In this document: positions 7,632 to 16,585 of the stretch, piece by piece
How positions within the stretch are numbered: position 1 is the stretch's first letter
Layout: the number at the start of each line of letters is the position of its first letter
NCBI RefSeq assembly: GCF_026011795.1
Contig: NZ_BRVS01000004.1
Location: 186,001 to 250,000, forward strand
Length of the DNA stretch: 64,000 bases
Origin: Arthrobacter mangrovi
Lineage (GTDB): Bacteria; Actinomycetota; Actinomycetes; Actinomycetales; Micrococcaceae
Direction: 5' to 3'
Position numbers and translations under genes: made by a program
The notes under the pieces: generated by a model
Databases searched by the model: none
What the model saw: only the letters and a program-made list of their open reading frames with translations
Told to the model about the DNA's origin: nothing

Positions 7632-8912
7632 CTACGGCCGGACGAATCCACCGTCGGCCACGCGGCCGAGCAGCTCGGTGAGCAGGTCCAGGCCGGCGAG
7701 CATGTCCTCGTCGCTGGTGAGTTCCTTCTCGTTGTGGCTGATGCCCTCGACGCTGGGCACGAAGAGCATGATCGTGGGGACCTTGTCCTTCATGTTCGTC
7801 GAGTCGTGGCCGGCGAGGGTGCGGACGGTGCCGTGCGGCAGGCCGAGGGCCTCGGCGCATTCGGCCGCGAGCTTCATGCCGGCCTCGTCGTAGGCTTTGG
7901 AGGCCCAGACGTGTTCAGCGCCGCGCTCGATCCTCACGCTGGCGCGCTTCTCGATGGCCTGGATCCGGCGGTGCAGCTCGGCGTCCGCCGCGGCCAGGAC
8001 GCCGGCATCGGTGCTGCGCAGGTCCACCAGCAGGTTCACCCGGCTGGCCACGACCACGGGCGAGTTCGGGAACACGTTGAGCTCGCCGCAGGAGGTGATG
8101 ACGGCGTGCTCCTCGGTGGAGAATTCGTCGGCAATGTCGCGGGCGGCGACCACCAGCAGCGAGGCGCCGAGCAGGGCGTCATGGCGGTCGGCGATGACGG
8201 TGGCTCCGGTGTGCGCCTGCTCGCCGTGCACCACGAACTCGTACTTGTTGGCGCCCCAGGTGGATTCGACCAGGCCGATGGTCAGCCCGGCGTCCTCGAG
8301 CGAGCGGCCCTGTTCGATGTGGATCTCGAGGTAGGCGGCGACGTCCAGCGAGAAGTCGCCGACGGTCCCGATGGCCTCCAGCGCCTCGCGCACGGTGGTC
8401 CCGTGCGGGTCCGTGGTGGCCAGCACCTGCTCCGCCGGAAGCTTGCCGGTGAAGACCGAGCTGCCCATCATGGACGGCTTGAAGCGGCAGCCCTCCTCGT
8501 TGAACCAATTGACGACGGCGATGTTGAATGTTGCGGTTTCGTCGCCTTGGGTGAAGCGTTCCTTGAGCCGGATGGCGGCGTGGGCTCCCGCGAGCACGCC
8601 GTAGGCCCCGTCGAACCGGCCGCCGAGCGGCTGCGAGTCCAGGTGCGAACCGACGGCGATGTACGGGGCGCCGGGAGTGAGCTCGAGCAGCGCGAACTGG
8701 TTGCCGACCTGGTCGTAGCGGACGTCGAAGCCGTGGCCTTCGACGAGGCCGCGGAACCAGTTGCGGGTCTGCCCGTCGGCGATGGTGCCCGCCTGCCGGT
8801 CCACGCCGCCGCCGGCGGTGGCACCGAAGGTGCTCATCGAGCGGAAGTCGGCGAGGAAGGCCTGGCGGGGGTCGACCTCGGTGCGGGCGGCTGATGCGGC
8901 GATGGTGGTCAT
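7632..8912 (-). CDS. M20-family Zn-dependent N-carbamoyl-amino-acid hydrolase / hydantoinase-carbamoylase family amidase
   Basis: 426 aa, typical length for the AllC/HyuC/AmaB group. Metal ligands are visible in order: H90 (VGSHLDSQ), D101 (GGRFDGAYG), E140 (WFNEEG), H198 (EIHIEQG) and a C-terminal His in EGISHNEKE. The HIEQG motif separates these from ordinary M20 peptidases. Members cleave N-carbamoyl amino acids, beta-ureidopropionate or allantoate to release ammonia and CO2 from a ureido group. The start overlaps the stop of the upstream amidohydrolase gene by 4 nt, so the two are translationally coupled. Together with the PucR-type regulator this suggests a ureido or amide nitrogen compound as the pathway substrate. 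Confidence 0.8.
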   Translation of the reverse strand: MTTIAASAARTEVDPRQAFLADFRSMSTFGATAGGGVDRQAGTIADGQTRNWFRGLVEGHGFDVRYDQVGNQFALLELTPGAPYIAVGSHLDSQPLGGRFDGAYGVLAGAHAAIRLKERFTQGDETATFNIAVVNWFNEEGCRFKPSMMGSSVFTGKLPAEQVLATTDPHGTTVREALEAIGTVGDFSLDVAAYLEIHIEQGRSLEDAGLTIGLVESTWGANKYEFVVHGEQAHTGATVIADRHDALLGASLLVVAARDIADEFSTEEHAVITSCGELNVFPNSPVVVASRVNLLVDLRSTDAGVLAAADAELHRRIQAIEKRASVRIERGAEHVWASKAYDEAGMKLAAECAEALGLPHGTVRTLAGHDSTNMKDKVPTIMLFVPSVEGISHNEKELTSDEDMLAGLDLLTELLGRVADGGFVRP

Positions 8913-10582
8913 GAGTCTGCTCCGATCAGTGCGGATTCAGTGATGAGGTTGTGCGTGAAGTCCCCGCCGACGATGGTGGCCAGCACCTCGAGCGCCCCGA
9001 TGTCCGGCGCATCCAGCGGGGAACCGGACAGCACGGCGAAGTCGGCCAGCTTGCCGGCACGCAGGGTGCCCTTGTCGGCGTCCGTCCCGGTGGCGATCGC
9101 GGCCCATTCCGTGTAGCTGCGCAGCGCCTCCTCCGGGGTGAGGCCCTCAGCGGCGCCGCCGAGCAGGCGGCCTTTCTCGGTGCGCCGGTCCACGCTGGAC
9201 TGCAGGGCGCGGCGGACGTTGTTGTCCGCCACCGGCAGGTCGGAGGAGCCGGCCGGCAGCACTCCGGCGTCCACCAGCGAGCGGCCGCGGTAGAGCCAGC
9301 CTTCCCGCTCCGGTCCCACGAGTGCCGCCATCTGGTCGCCGAGCGGCGAAATGAAGGAGGCCTGCGGGGTCACCGCGATGCCTGCCTTCGCGACGGCGGC
9401 GACCTGCTCCGGGCGGGCGATGCCGAAGTGCTCGATCCGGTTGGGCAGCGCGTTGCGGCCGTAGCGGTCCTGGCATGAGGTGATGATTTCGATGGCCAGG
9501 TCGATTGCGGCGTCCCCGATGGCATGCAGGGCGACCGGCCAGCCGGCCCGGTAGGCCGCGTCGATGCGTTCGCGGTAGGCCTCGGGAGTGTCGAGCAGGT
9601 AGCCCGTATTGTGCTGGTGACCGCAGAAATCCTCGGTGACCGCGGCGGTGGCGCCGAGCAGCGAGCCGTCCATGAAAACCTTGATCGGTCCGAGTGAAAG
9701 GTGTTCGTCGCCGAAGCCGGCAACGGCACCCAGGTCCAGCCCCCGGCCGGAGCCGGTGCCGTGCATGTCGCGGGCGTTGGCTTCCAGCGGCCGGAGCGCG
9801 TCCAGGGCCGGCATCAGCTGGGCCCGCGCATGCAGCTTCCCGGCACGTCGGGCGGCTTGGTAGGCCTGCACTTCCACGGGGCTGTGCCCGATCCAGCCGC
9901 CGCCGATTCCGGCCTCGGTGAAGCTGGTGATGCCCTCCGCGGCGTACCGGGCGGTCGCGGCGTCCAGCGCCTCCACGATCCGCTCCACCGGATACGGCAG
10001 CAGCAGGTTCTGGATCAGGGCCTGGGCGGATTCCTCCACGATGCCCGTGGGGTAGCCGTCCGCACCGCGGAGCACGGCGCCGCCCGTGGGGTTGTCGAAG
10101 CCGGGCTCGAAGACCCCGGCCAGCCGCAGCGTCGCGGTGTTGGTGATGGACAGGTGGCCGGAGGTGTGCCGCAGGTAGAGCGGCCGGTCCCCGGTGATCG
10201 CGTCCAGCCGCCGGATGTCCGGGAAGGCACCGCCGTGGTGCTTCTGGTTGAACCCGGTGCCCTGCACCCAGCGGCCCGGCTCCCCGGCCAGCCGCTCCGC
10301 CTCCGCCTCCAGCAGCGCGTAGAGCTCGTCCAGGCCGCGGGCCTGGCTGAGGTCCACGGCGTCCAGCCCGAGTCCCCACCAGGTGGTGTGGCAGTGCGCG
10401 TCGATGAAGCCGGGCACCACGGCCGCCCCGCCCAGGCTGATGTCGCGGGCGGCGGTGCAGCCGGCGAGCTCCTCGTCGAAGCCGACGATCCGCCCATGCA
10501 GCACACCGACGCTGTGCGCGCGGGGCCGCTCATGCTCGAGCGTGATGATGTCCGCGTCGCGGAGGATCAGGTCCAGCTTCAT
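8909..10582 (-). CDS. YtcJ-like metal-dependent amidohydrolase (Amidohydro_3)
   Basis: 557 aa, in the range of YtcJ-type amidohydrolases. The metal-binding HxH lies at H63/H65 in GFIDAHCHTTWW; later ligands are in HAIGDAAI and NRIEHFG, and a C-terminal composite beta-sandwich (AGKLADFAVLSGSPL) completes the fold. The family hydrolyses amide, formamide or carbamate-like bonds on varied substrates. It overlaps the TPP-enzyme gene upstream and the M20 gene downstream by 4 nt each (ATGA), so the three form one transcription and translation unit. Substrate unknown. Adjacent carbamoylase suggests successive hydrolysis steps. Confidence 0.8.
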   Translation of the reverse strand: MKLDLILRDADIITLEHERPRAHSVGVLHGRIVGFDEELAGCTAARDISLGGAAVVPGFIDAHCHTTWWGLGLDAVDLSQARGLDELYALLEAEAERLAGEPGRWVQGTGFNQKHHGGAFPDIRRLDAITGDRPLYLRHTSGHLSITNTATLRLAGVFEPGFDNPTGGAVLRGADGYPTGIVEESAQALIQNLLLPYPVERIVEALDAATARYAAEGITSFTEAGIGGGWIGHSPVEVQAYQAARRAGKLHARAQLMPALDALRPLEANARDMHGTGSGRGLDLGAVAGFGDEHLSLGPIKVFMDGSLLGATAAVTEDFCGHQHNTGYLLDTPEAYRERIDAAYRAGWPVALHAIGDAAIDLAIEIITSCQDRYGRNALPNRIEHFGIARPEQVAAVAKAGIAVTPQASFISPLGDQMAALVGPEREGWLYRGRSLVDAGVLPAGSSDLPVADNNVRRALQSSVDRRTEKGRLLGGAAEGLTPEEALRSYTEWAAIATGTDADKGTLRAGKLADFAVLSGSPLDAPDIGALEVLATIVGGDFTHNLITESALIGADS

Positions 10583-12294
10583 TTGCCCGCCCCTTCGGCA
10601 GCAGCGGCGGCCAGTTCGGCCGGCTCCCCGCCGTCGTCGTTAATATCCCCGTGCAGCGCCGCGTTGGCTTGGCTGGGCGGCATCGTGGCGGGGTCCATGA
10701 GCAGGTGCAGCAGGGCCGGCTTGCCGCTGGCCAGCGCCCGTTCCAGGGCAGGCGCGAAGTCCGCGGTGGATTCCACCCGCTCCCCGTGCCCGCCGAAGGT
10801 CTGCATCCACGCGGCGAAGTCCGGGTTGGCCATCGAGGTTCCGGACGGGCGGCCCGGATAATGCTTCTGCTGGTGCGCGACGATGGTCCCGTAGATGCCG
10901 TTGTCCACCACGATCACCAGCGGCGCGGCACCGTAGCCGACGGCGGTGGCCAGCTCCTGCGCGTTCATCAGGAAGTCGCCGTCGCCGCACACCGCGACCA
11001 CCTGCCGCTCCGGATGGACCAGCGCGGCGGCCACGGCTGCCGGAACGGCCAGGCCCATGGCGCCGTTGCGCGGGCCGACCAGCGTGCCCGGACCGGCGTG
11101 GCTCAGGTAGCGGTGGCCCCAGATGGTCGCGTTGCCGGCGCCGTAGGTGGCGATCCGGTCGGCGGGCAGCTCCCGTTCGAGCAGGCCGAAGGCCTCGCCC
11201 AGGTCCACGCCGCGCGCGGAGTCGCCGGGGCCGTAGTCCGGGCGGGCGGTGGCGTAGCGCCGCTGGTCGGCCGCGAGCGCGTCCATCCAGTCCCGGCCCC
11301 GGGCGCCGCGGGCCGCGGAGGCGGCCGGCAGGGCGGCGGCAAAGGCCGCAGGCCCCGCCGGGATGTGCTGGTCGATGCGGCCGGCATGGGTCGCGGCGTC
11401 GGGATCGGGAAGAACGACGACGGTAGGCGCCTCGAGCCCGCGGGTGTACCCGTCGCTGAGCACGTCGGAGCGGCCGCAGCCGATGAAGACGAGCAGGTCC
11501 GCCTCGTCGAGCCGGGCCGCGAGGGTGTCCGCGCGGCCGTAGCCCAGCCATCCGGCCCAGGCCGGGCTGGAGTGCGGGACCGCGTCGTAGGCCCGCCAGT
11601 CGGCGGCCACCGGGATGTTGGCATCCTCGGCCCAGCCGGCGAGCCGCTGCGCGGCGTCCGGGGTCCAGCCGTCGCCGCCGGCCACCAGCAACGGGCGCTT
11701 CGCGCCGGCCAGCCGGCCCGCCAGTTCGTCGAGCGAGGCCGGAGCGGGCACCGCCGCGGGAAGCGCCCGAGGCGGCACGGCCCGGGCCTCCGTGCGGCGG
11801 ACAAGGACGTCCTCGGGCAGCCCCACGACCACCGGACCGGGCCGGCCGGACGAGGCCAGCCGCATGGCCTCCGCGACCATCTCCGCGGCACGGTGCTCGT
11901 CGTCGAGCACCATCACCCGCTTGGCCGTGGTAGAAAACCAGCCGGAGAGGCTGAATTCCTGGAACGAGTCCCGCTCCCGATCGGCCACCGGAATGAGCCC
12001 CACGAAGAGGACCAGCGGCGTGGCGTCCTGCCAGGCCGTGTGGACGGCGATCATCGCGTTGGCCGCTCCGGGCCCCCGGGTCACCATGGCGATGCCCGGC
12101 GTGCCGGTGAGCCGCGCCTCCGCCAGGGCCATGAAGCCGGCCCCTCCCTCGTGGCGGCAGACCACCGTTTCGATGGGCGAGTCGTAGAGCCCGTCGAGCA
12201 CGTCGAGGAAGCTCTCCCCGGGGACGGCGTAGGCGCGGCGGACCCCGTGCTGCTCAAGCTGGCTGACAATCAGGTGGCCGGCGGTGCTGGACAT
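10579..12294 (-). CDS. Thiamine-diphosphate-dependent enzyme (acetolactate synthase-like)
   Basis: 571 aa from ATG 12294, chosen because AAAGGA lies 11 nt upstream and the family N-terminus (SSTAGHLIVSQLEQHG) begins there; the longer open frame to 12435 is not conserved in character. The catalytic Glu is present (E49 in CRHEGGAGFMA), the central domain follows, and the C-terminal TPP/Mg site is GDGDFLMN...DNGIYG. Having Glu at that position argues against glyoxylate carboligase, which has Val there, although a purine-type context might have suggested it. The family performs decarboxylation or carboligation of 2-oxo acids. Coupling to two amidohydrolases is unusual and the reaction is unknown. 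Confidence 0.75.
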   Translation of the reverse strand: MSSTAGHLIVSQLEQHGVRRAYAVPGESFLDVLDGLYDSPIETVVCRHEGGAGFMALAEARLTGTPGIAMVTRGPGAANAMIAVHTAWQDATPLVLFVGLIPVADRERDSFQEFSLSGWFSTTAKRVMVLDDEHRAAEMVAEAMRLASSGRPGPVVVGLPEDVLVRRTEARAVPPRALPAAVPAPASLDELAGRLAGAKRPLLVAGGDGWTPDAAQRLAGWAEDANIPVAADWRAYDAVPHSSPAWAGWLGYGRADTLAARLDEADLLVFIGCGRSDVLSDGYTRGLEAPTVVVLPDPDAATHAGRIDQHIPAGPAAFAAALPAASAARGARGRDWMDALAADQRRYATARPDYGPGDSARGVDLGEAFGLLERELPADRIATYGAGNATIWGHRYLSHAGPGTLVGPRNGAMGLAVPAAVAAALVHPERQVVAVCGDGDFLMNAQELATAVGYGAAPLVIVVDNGIYGTIVAHQQKHYPGRPSGTSMANPDFAAWMQTFGGHGERVESTADFAPALERALASGKPALLHLLMDPATMPPSQANAALHGDINDDGGEPAELAAAAAEGAGK

Positions 12295-12378
12295 GAAGCG
12301 TTGGTTCCTTTGTTCGTGCTGATGATGCTGGCCTGGGCTGGCGGGAAGGCCCGCCAATCGCTCAGGGGCTGGTATCTG

Positions 12379-12442
12379 CAAACGATTGGCCCGTAATGGC
12401 TGGAATGGAGGTCCTAACGAGCCACTTCGGGCCAATCGTTTG
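12379..12442. repeat. 15-bp perfect inverted repeat, 34-nt spacer, in the intergenic region
   Basis: Arms CAAACGATTGGCCCG (12379-12393) and CGGGCCAATCGTTTG (12428-12442) are exact reverse complements. The spacer has TGGCTGGAATGGAGGTCCT. The element lies in the 177-bp gap after the MFS gene and before the TPP-enzyme gene. It may be a transcript hairpin that attenuates read-through or a dispersed palindromic element; a second element of like design is at 46080-46136. Confidence 0.55.
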
Positions 12443-12471
12443 AAAGGGCCGCGGCCGGGCCTGGCCGGCGG

Positions 12472-13794
12472 CTAGTGCTTGAACCCGGGCAGGTTCACGC
12501 TCATCCGCGGCGCGATCACGCCGGCCACGGCGGTGAACAGGCTCAGGAAGACCAGCATCGCGGCGGCGGGCCACCAGTGGTTGCCGGCCGAGGCAACGAA
12601 GCCCGTGGCCAGCAGCGGCACGAAACCGCTGAGCATGCCCGCCACGTTCTGCGCGAAGCCGACGCCGCTGTAGCGGGTCCGGGCCGGGAACAGGCCGGTC
12701 AGCACGGTGCCGGAGGCCGCGTACGGGAAGGACAGCGTGGCCACCGCCAGGACCATGCCGGTGATGACGAGCAAGTCGTTGCCGCTCTCGACCAGCAGGA
12801 AGGACGGCACCGCGGCGACGGCGGACAGGATGCCGCCGTATATGATCACCTTGCTGGCGCCGAAGCGCTCGGCCAGCCGGCCGCCCGCGATCAGGACGGG
12901 GATTTCGACGACGGCGGCGATCATGCCGCCCGCGAGCATCAGCGAGGACTCGTAGCCCAGGATCTTCACGCCGTAGTAGACCACGAACGCGGTGACCAGG
13001 TAGAAGCCTCCGACGCCGAGCAGCGCCGCGGCCATGCCCACGATGATGTGCTTCCAGCTCTCGCGCAGCACGGTGCGGATCGGGGCTTTCTCGGTCTCGC
13101 CGGCCTCCATCAGCTCCGCGAAGACCGGGGACTCGTCGAGCCGGGAACGGATGTAGAGGGCCAGCAGCAGCATCGGGAACGCAGCCAGGAACGGAATGCG
13201 CCAGCCGAAGGAGTCGAAGCTCTCCTGCGAGAAGAGGAGCGTCATCACGAAGAAGCCGCCGGAGGAGAGGATGGTACCGATCGGAGAGCCGATCTGCGGC
13301 AGCGCGGCGTAGCGTGCGCGGCGCTCGAGCGGCGCGTTCTCCACCACGATGGTCATGGCGCCTGACCACTCGCCGCCCACGAACAGCCCCTGCGCAATGC
13401 GCAGCAGCACCAGCAGGATGGGAGCGGCGACGCCGATCGCCGCGTAGGTGGGCAGCAGGCCGATCAGGCCGGTGATGATGCCGATGCCGACGATGGTGAC
13501 CATCAGGGTCTTGCGCCGGCCGATCCGGTCGCCCATTGCGCCGAAGATCATGCCGCCGATCGGGCGGGCCACGAGTCCGACGCCGAAGGTCGCAAAGGAG
13601 GCCATCGCGGCCGCCGTCGCGTTCTCGTTCGTGAAGTACTGGACGTTGAAGACCAGGGCGGCGGCCGCACTGAAGAGGAAGAAGTCGTACCACTCCATCG
13701 CGGTGCCGACGAGGGCGCCGATGGCTACCTTGGTCGCCTCCTTGTCCGAGATCTTCCTGGTAGCCCCGGCTTCGAGGTTCAGGGATTGCGTCAT
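12472..13794 (-). CDS. MHS-family MFS transporter (metabolite:H+ symporter)
   Basis: 440 aa from ATG 13794, preceded by GGAGG at good spacing; an in-frame upstream ATG at 13857 lacks an SD site. Twelve predicted membrane helices; the first carries the GTAMEWYDFFLF motif that marks the metabolite:H+ symporter group (ProP, ShiA, KgtP), and the loop 2-3 MFS motif GAMGDRIGRRKTL is intact. These proteins import organic acids or zwitterions with protons. It is upstream of the TPP enzyme/amidohydrolase/carbamoylase genes on the same strand and divergent from the PucR-type regulator, so it is probably the importer for that pathway. Confidence 0.85.
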   Translation of the reverse strand: MTQSLNLEAGATRKISDKEATKVAIGALVGTAMEWYDFFLFSAAAALVFNVQYFTNENATAAAMASFATFGVGLVARPIGGMIFGAMGDRIGRRKTLMVTIVGIGIITGLIGLLPTYAAIGVAAPILLVLLRIAQGLFVGGEWSGAMTIVVENAPLERRARYAALPQIGSPIGTILSSGGFFVMTLLFSQESFDSFGWRIPFLAAFPMLLLALYIRSRLDESPVFAELMEAGETEKAPIRTVLRESWKHIIVGMAAALLGVGGFYLVTAFVVYYGVKILGYESSLMLAGGMIAAVVEIPVLIAGGRLAERFGASKVIIYGGILSAVAAVPSFLLVESGNDLLVITGMVLAVATLSFPYAASGTVLTGLFPARTRYSGVGFAQNVAGMLSGFVPLLATGFVASAGNHWWPAAAMLVFLSLFTAVAGVIAPRMSVNLPGFKH

Positions 13795-13920
13795 GGTGCC
13801 TCCGCACTCTAGTAGGCCGGCGCTACACGGACGCCGAGGCCTCGCCTTCGAATGCACACCAGCATGCCAGAGTGCAGCAGGTCACACGCGCACGAATCGA
13901 GGCGGGTTTGGAGGAGTAGG
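13795..13920. promoter_or_regulatory. Divergent promoter region, MFS gene / PucR-type regulator
   Basis: 126-bp gap between divergent starts. It has a 7-bp inverted repeat GCACTCT (13804-13810) / AGAGTGC (13869-13875), and GGAGGAG at 13910-13916 serves the regulator start. The regulator probably binds here, but no site can be assigned with confidence. Confidence 0.35.
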
Positions 13921-15135
13921 ATGTGCAAAAGCACAAGTTCGGAGGGTCCTGACGCGGTGGAAATGCCTTCGAAACAGGGAATTAACGACGGCGGTGCGGC
14001 CGCCCGCTGGAACGAGCTGCTCGACCTGCTCTCCGTCGATGCCCTCACGGACGCGTTCCTCGAGCGCGTGCTGCAGCTGGAGGACTACCGCGACGGCGCG
14101 CTTCCGGCCAGCGAGATCCGCCGGACCGGTGCCGCCTCCTTCGAAGCGTTGATCGAAAGCCTGCGGCCCGGCGCCGACAGCAGCCGCCTGGTCAGCGAAC
14201 GCCAGAACATCGCGCTGGACGTCGGCGTCTCCCGCGCCCGGGCCGGCGTCCCCGTGGAGTCGCTGATGACCGCGATCCGGCTGGACTTCACCGTCCTGTG
14301 GAGCCATCTCATGGCCCTGGCCGGGCCGGACGACGCGCCGCTGCTCGTGCGCCGGGCCGAGACGGTGTGGCAGGTCGTGGACACCTACGCCGCGCAGACC
14401 CAGGTGACGTACCTGGCGGAGCGGCAGCGCATGGCCCATGAAGAATCGTCGGTCCGGCAGGGCTATGTGGCGGCCCTCTTCGGCCCCGCGGCGCCGGCGC
14501 CTGACCTGCTCGAACGCATCGCGGCGGAGCTTGGCCTGGAGCGGGACGGCCCCTTCGGCGTCGCGGTTGCCACGGTCGAAAACGCCGCCGCCCTGCGGAT
14601 CGTCATCGCGCAGGCCGCCCGCCGGGGCGGCGAAATCTTCACCCACCCGCTGGCCGATGCGCTCGTCGCGTTCTGGGTGCTGGACGAGCGCCACGGGTCT
14701 GCGCTCCACGAGGCAGCAGAGCGCATCGGCCGGCTCCGCTGCGGCCTGATCGACCGGGTGGACGGCCTCGCGGACCTCTGGAACAGCGCGCGGCTCGCAC
14801 GGGACCTCGCCCAGCTCGCGCAGCCCGAAGACGGCGGCGCGCTCACGCTCGGCGGCGCCTGGTCGCGGCTGGCCCGGCTCCGGCTCGCCGCCGCCAACCT
14901 CCCGATAGCCCCGGACGTGGAGGGCGCCCTGGCCGGCTGCGGACCGGTGGAACGCGAGCGGCTCATGGAAGCCGTGCGCGCCTACCTCGCCACCGGCAGC
15001 GTCACCGATTCCGCCGCCCGTCTCTTCTGCCACCGCAACACGCTGATGAACCGGCTGCGCCGTTTCGCAGACCTGACCGGCGTCGACCCCACCGTCCCCG
15101 CGCAGGCCGCCCGGCTGGTCGTCGCCTGGCTCTGA
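13921..15135 (+). CDS. PucR/CdaR-type transcriptional regulator
   Basis: 404 aa from ATG 13921, which has GGAGGAG 4-10 nt upstream; an earlier in-frame ATG at 13852 has none. The C-terminal ~60 residues form the PucR-type helix-turn-helix (ARLFCHRNTLMNRLRRF), preceded by a GGDEF-like middle domain typical of the CdaR/PucR family. Members activate genes for purine, sugar-diacid or other catabolic pathways in response to intracellular metabolites. It is divergent from the MFS-TPP-amidohydrolase-carbamoylase genes and so is the likely regulator of that set. It converges on the GNAT gene downstream. Confidence 0.8.
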   Translation: MCKSTSSEGPDAVEMPSKQGINDGGAAARWNELLDLLSVDALTDAFLERVLQLEDYRDGALPASEIRRTGAASFEALIESLRPGADSSRLVSERQNIALDVGVSRARAGVPVESLMTAIRLDFTVLWSHLMALAGPDDAPLLVRRAETVWQVVDTYAAQTQVTYLAERQRMAHEESSVRQGYVAALFGPAAPAPDLLERIAAELGLERDGPFGVAVATVENAAALRIVIAQAARRGGEIFTHPLADALVAFWVLDERHGSALHEAAERIGRLRCGLIDRVDGLADLWNSARLARDLAQLAQPEDGGALTLGGAWSRLARLRLAAANLPIAPDVEGALAGCGPVERERLMEAVRAYLATGSVTDSAARLFCHRNTLMNRLRRFADLTGVDPTVPAQAARLVVAWL

Positions 15136-15167
15136 TCGCGACCCGCAGGCCGGCGGGGCTCTGCTGG

Positions 15168-15761
15168 CTACCCCGGCGCGCCGAACTCCTTCCGCACCAG
15201 CACCCGGCGCGTACCTCGGCGCTCGATCGGCACGAAGCCTGCGGCCAGGAAGGTGCCGAGCGTGCCGTAGTAGAGGTCTTGCGGCGGTGTCCGCTCCCCC
15301 GCCGTGTCCACCGGATACCCCTCGGCGGCAGCCGCCCCGTTCCGCTGCGCATACTGCACCGCGGCCTCCAGCAGTGACAGCCCCAGACCGCGTCCGCGCC
15401 CGCGGCGGTCCACGTAGAAGCACGCGACGGTCCACAGCCCGGCGGCGTCCTCGCCCGGAGCCAGCCGGGCGACGCTGGAGCGCTGTAGCCGTACATGGCA
15501 GTGGCGTGGCGCCACCGAAACCCAACCCAGCGGCTCACCGTCCACCTTGGCCACCAGGCCGAAAGGTTCGCCCGCCGCCACCAGCCCGCGCACCAGGTCC
15601 TTGCGTGCGGCGCCGCCGGCAGCCGCATAGTCGCGTGAATTCATACGGAACCAGGAACACCAGCAGCCGCCCTGCACCCCGCCGGGACCGAACAGCTGCT
15701 CGAAAACCGGCCACGCCGCCGTCGTTATTTCCACGATCTCCACCGCCGGATCCTGGCTCAT
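15168..15761 (-). CDS. GNAT-family N-acetyltransferase
   Basis: 197 aa from ATG 15761. The GGCWCSWFRM segment near residue 30 and the acetyl-CoA loop region YVDRRGRGRGLGLSLL (about 120-135) identify a GCN5-related acetyltransferase of a subgroup common in actinobacteria. Substrate unknown. A weak CATGCT -10-like box lies 6 nt before the start and there is no SD site, which suggests leaderless translation. It is 43 nt downstream of the LysE-type exporter gene on the same strand, so cotranscription is possible. Confidence 0.75.
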   Translation of the reverse strand: MSQDPAVEIVEITTAAWPVFEQLFGPGGVQGGCWCSWFRMNSRDYAAAGGAARKDLVRGLVAAGEPFGLVAKVDGEPLGWVSVAPRHCHVRLQRSSVARLAPGEDAAGLWTVACFYVDRRGRGRGLGLSLLEAAVQYAQRNGAAAAEGYPVDTAGERTPPQDLYYGTLGTFLAAGFVPIERRGTRRVLVRKEFGAPG

Positions 15762-15804
15762 GCCACCAGCATGCCAGCCCGTACCGCGGCTGCGAAGGGC
15801 CGGG

Positions 15805-16431
15805 CTAGGCGCCAAGCGCCATCCGCAGGCCCAGCCCGAACATCACCAGCGCGATCAGCCCGTCCAGGATCCGCCACGACATCGGCCTCGCGAAGAACGG
15901 GCGCAGCAGCCGGGCGCCGAAGCCCAACGCGCTGAACCAGAGGACGCTGCCCAACATCGCACCGCCGCCGAACCACCAGCGGGCGCCGCCGGCCTGGCTG
16001 TTGGCGACCGAGCCGAGCAGCAGTACGGTGTCGAGGTAGACATGCGGGTTCAGCCAGGTCAGCGCCAGCACCGTGGCCACCGCAGCCTTCCGGCTGAGCG
16101 GCCCCTGCTGCGCCGACGCGGTGAGCGCCCCGGGCCGGATCGCCCGTTTCGCGGCCAGGATTCCGTACGCGAGCAGGAACGCCGCGCCGGCAAAGCGGAT
16201 AATAACGACGACGGCGGGGGCCGCCCCGATCAGCGTGCCGATCCCCACGATGCCCGCCGCGATCAGCACCGCGTCGGACAGGGCGCAGATCAGCACCGTC
16301 GCCGCTACGTGCTCCCCGCGGATGCCCTGCCGCAGCACGAAGGCGTTCTGCGCGCCAATGGCGACAATGAGGGCCAGGCCGGTGCCGAGGCCGAGGAGCG
16401 CCGCCTGGATCAGGTCCGCTGGAATCACCAC
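15805..16431 (-). CDS. LysE/ArgO-family amino acid exporter
   Basis: 208 aa, the usual size for LysE/ArgO. Five to six membrane helices; the first has the family signature GLALIVAIGAQNAFVLRQG (residues ~17-35) and helix 4 the WLNPHVYLDTV motif with the conserved Asn-Pro and Asp. The family exports basic amino acids such as lysine and arginine (or analogues). No LysG-type regulator gene is adjacent, unlike the classic lysE-lysG pair; an exporter without its regulator is common for ArgO-like members. Confidence 0.85.
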   Translation of the reverse strand: MVIPADLIQAALLGLGTGLALIVAIGAQNAFVLRQGIRGEHVAATVLICALSDAVLIAAGIVGIGTLIGAAPAVVVIIRFAGAAFLLAYGILAAKRAIRPGALTASAQQGPLSRKAAVATVLALTWLNPHVYLDTVLLLGSVANSQAGGARWWFGGGAMLGSVLWFSALGFGARLLRPFFARPMSWRILDGLIALVMFGLGLRMALGA

Positions 16432-16585
16432 AAGAGGCTACTACGGCCGCTGGCCGCGGCTGTGCCTGCCCCTCCGGCCACCCGGGGGGCTCCGGCGCGG
16501 AGTTGGCCTAAGGCATTCCCAAGGACCCGAGGGGCCAGTAGGTTGGGTGATTGAACCCCGTTCCGCCCTTCAGGAAGGACCTCCC

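Noticed and set aside
5460-8894. A 1144-codon open frame on the plus strand opposite the FAD/Fe-S dehydrogenase and M20 hydrolase genes
   Set aside because: It is antisense to two clear enzyme genes, with Arg/Gly/Val-rich composition typical of high-G+C shadow frames and no recognisable domain.
10579-12294. Glyoxylate carboligase identity for the ThDP enzyme
   Set aside because: The catalytic Glu is present, whereas glyoxylate carboligase has Val at that position.
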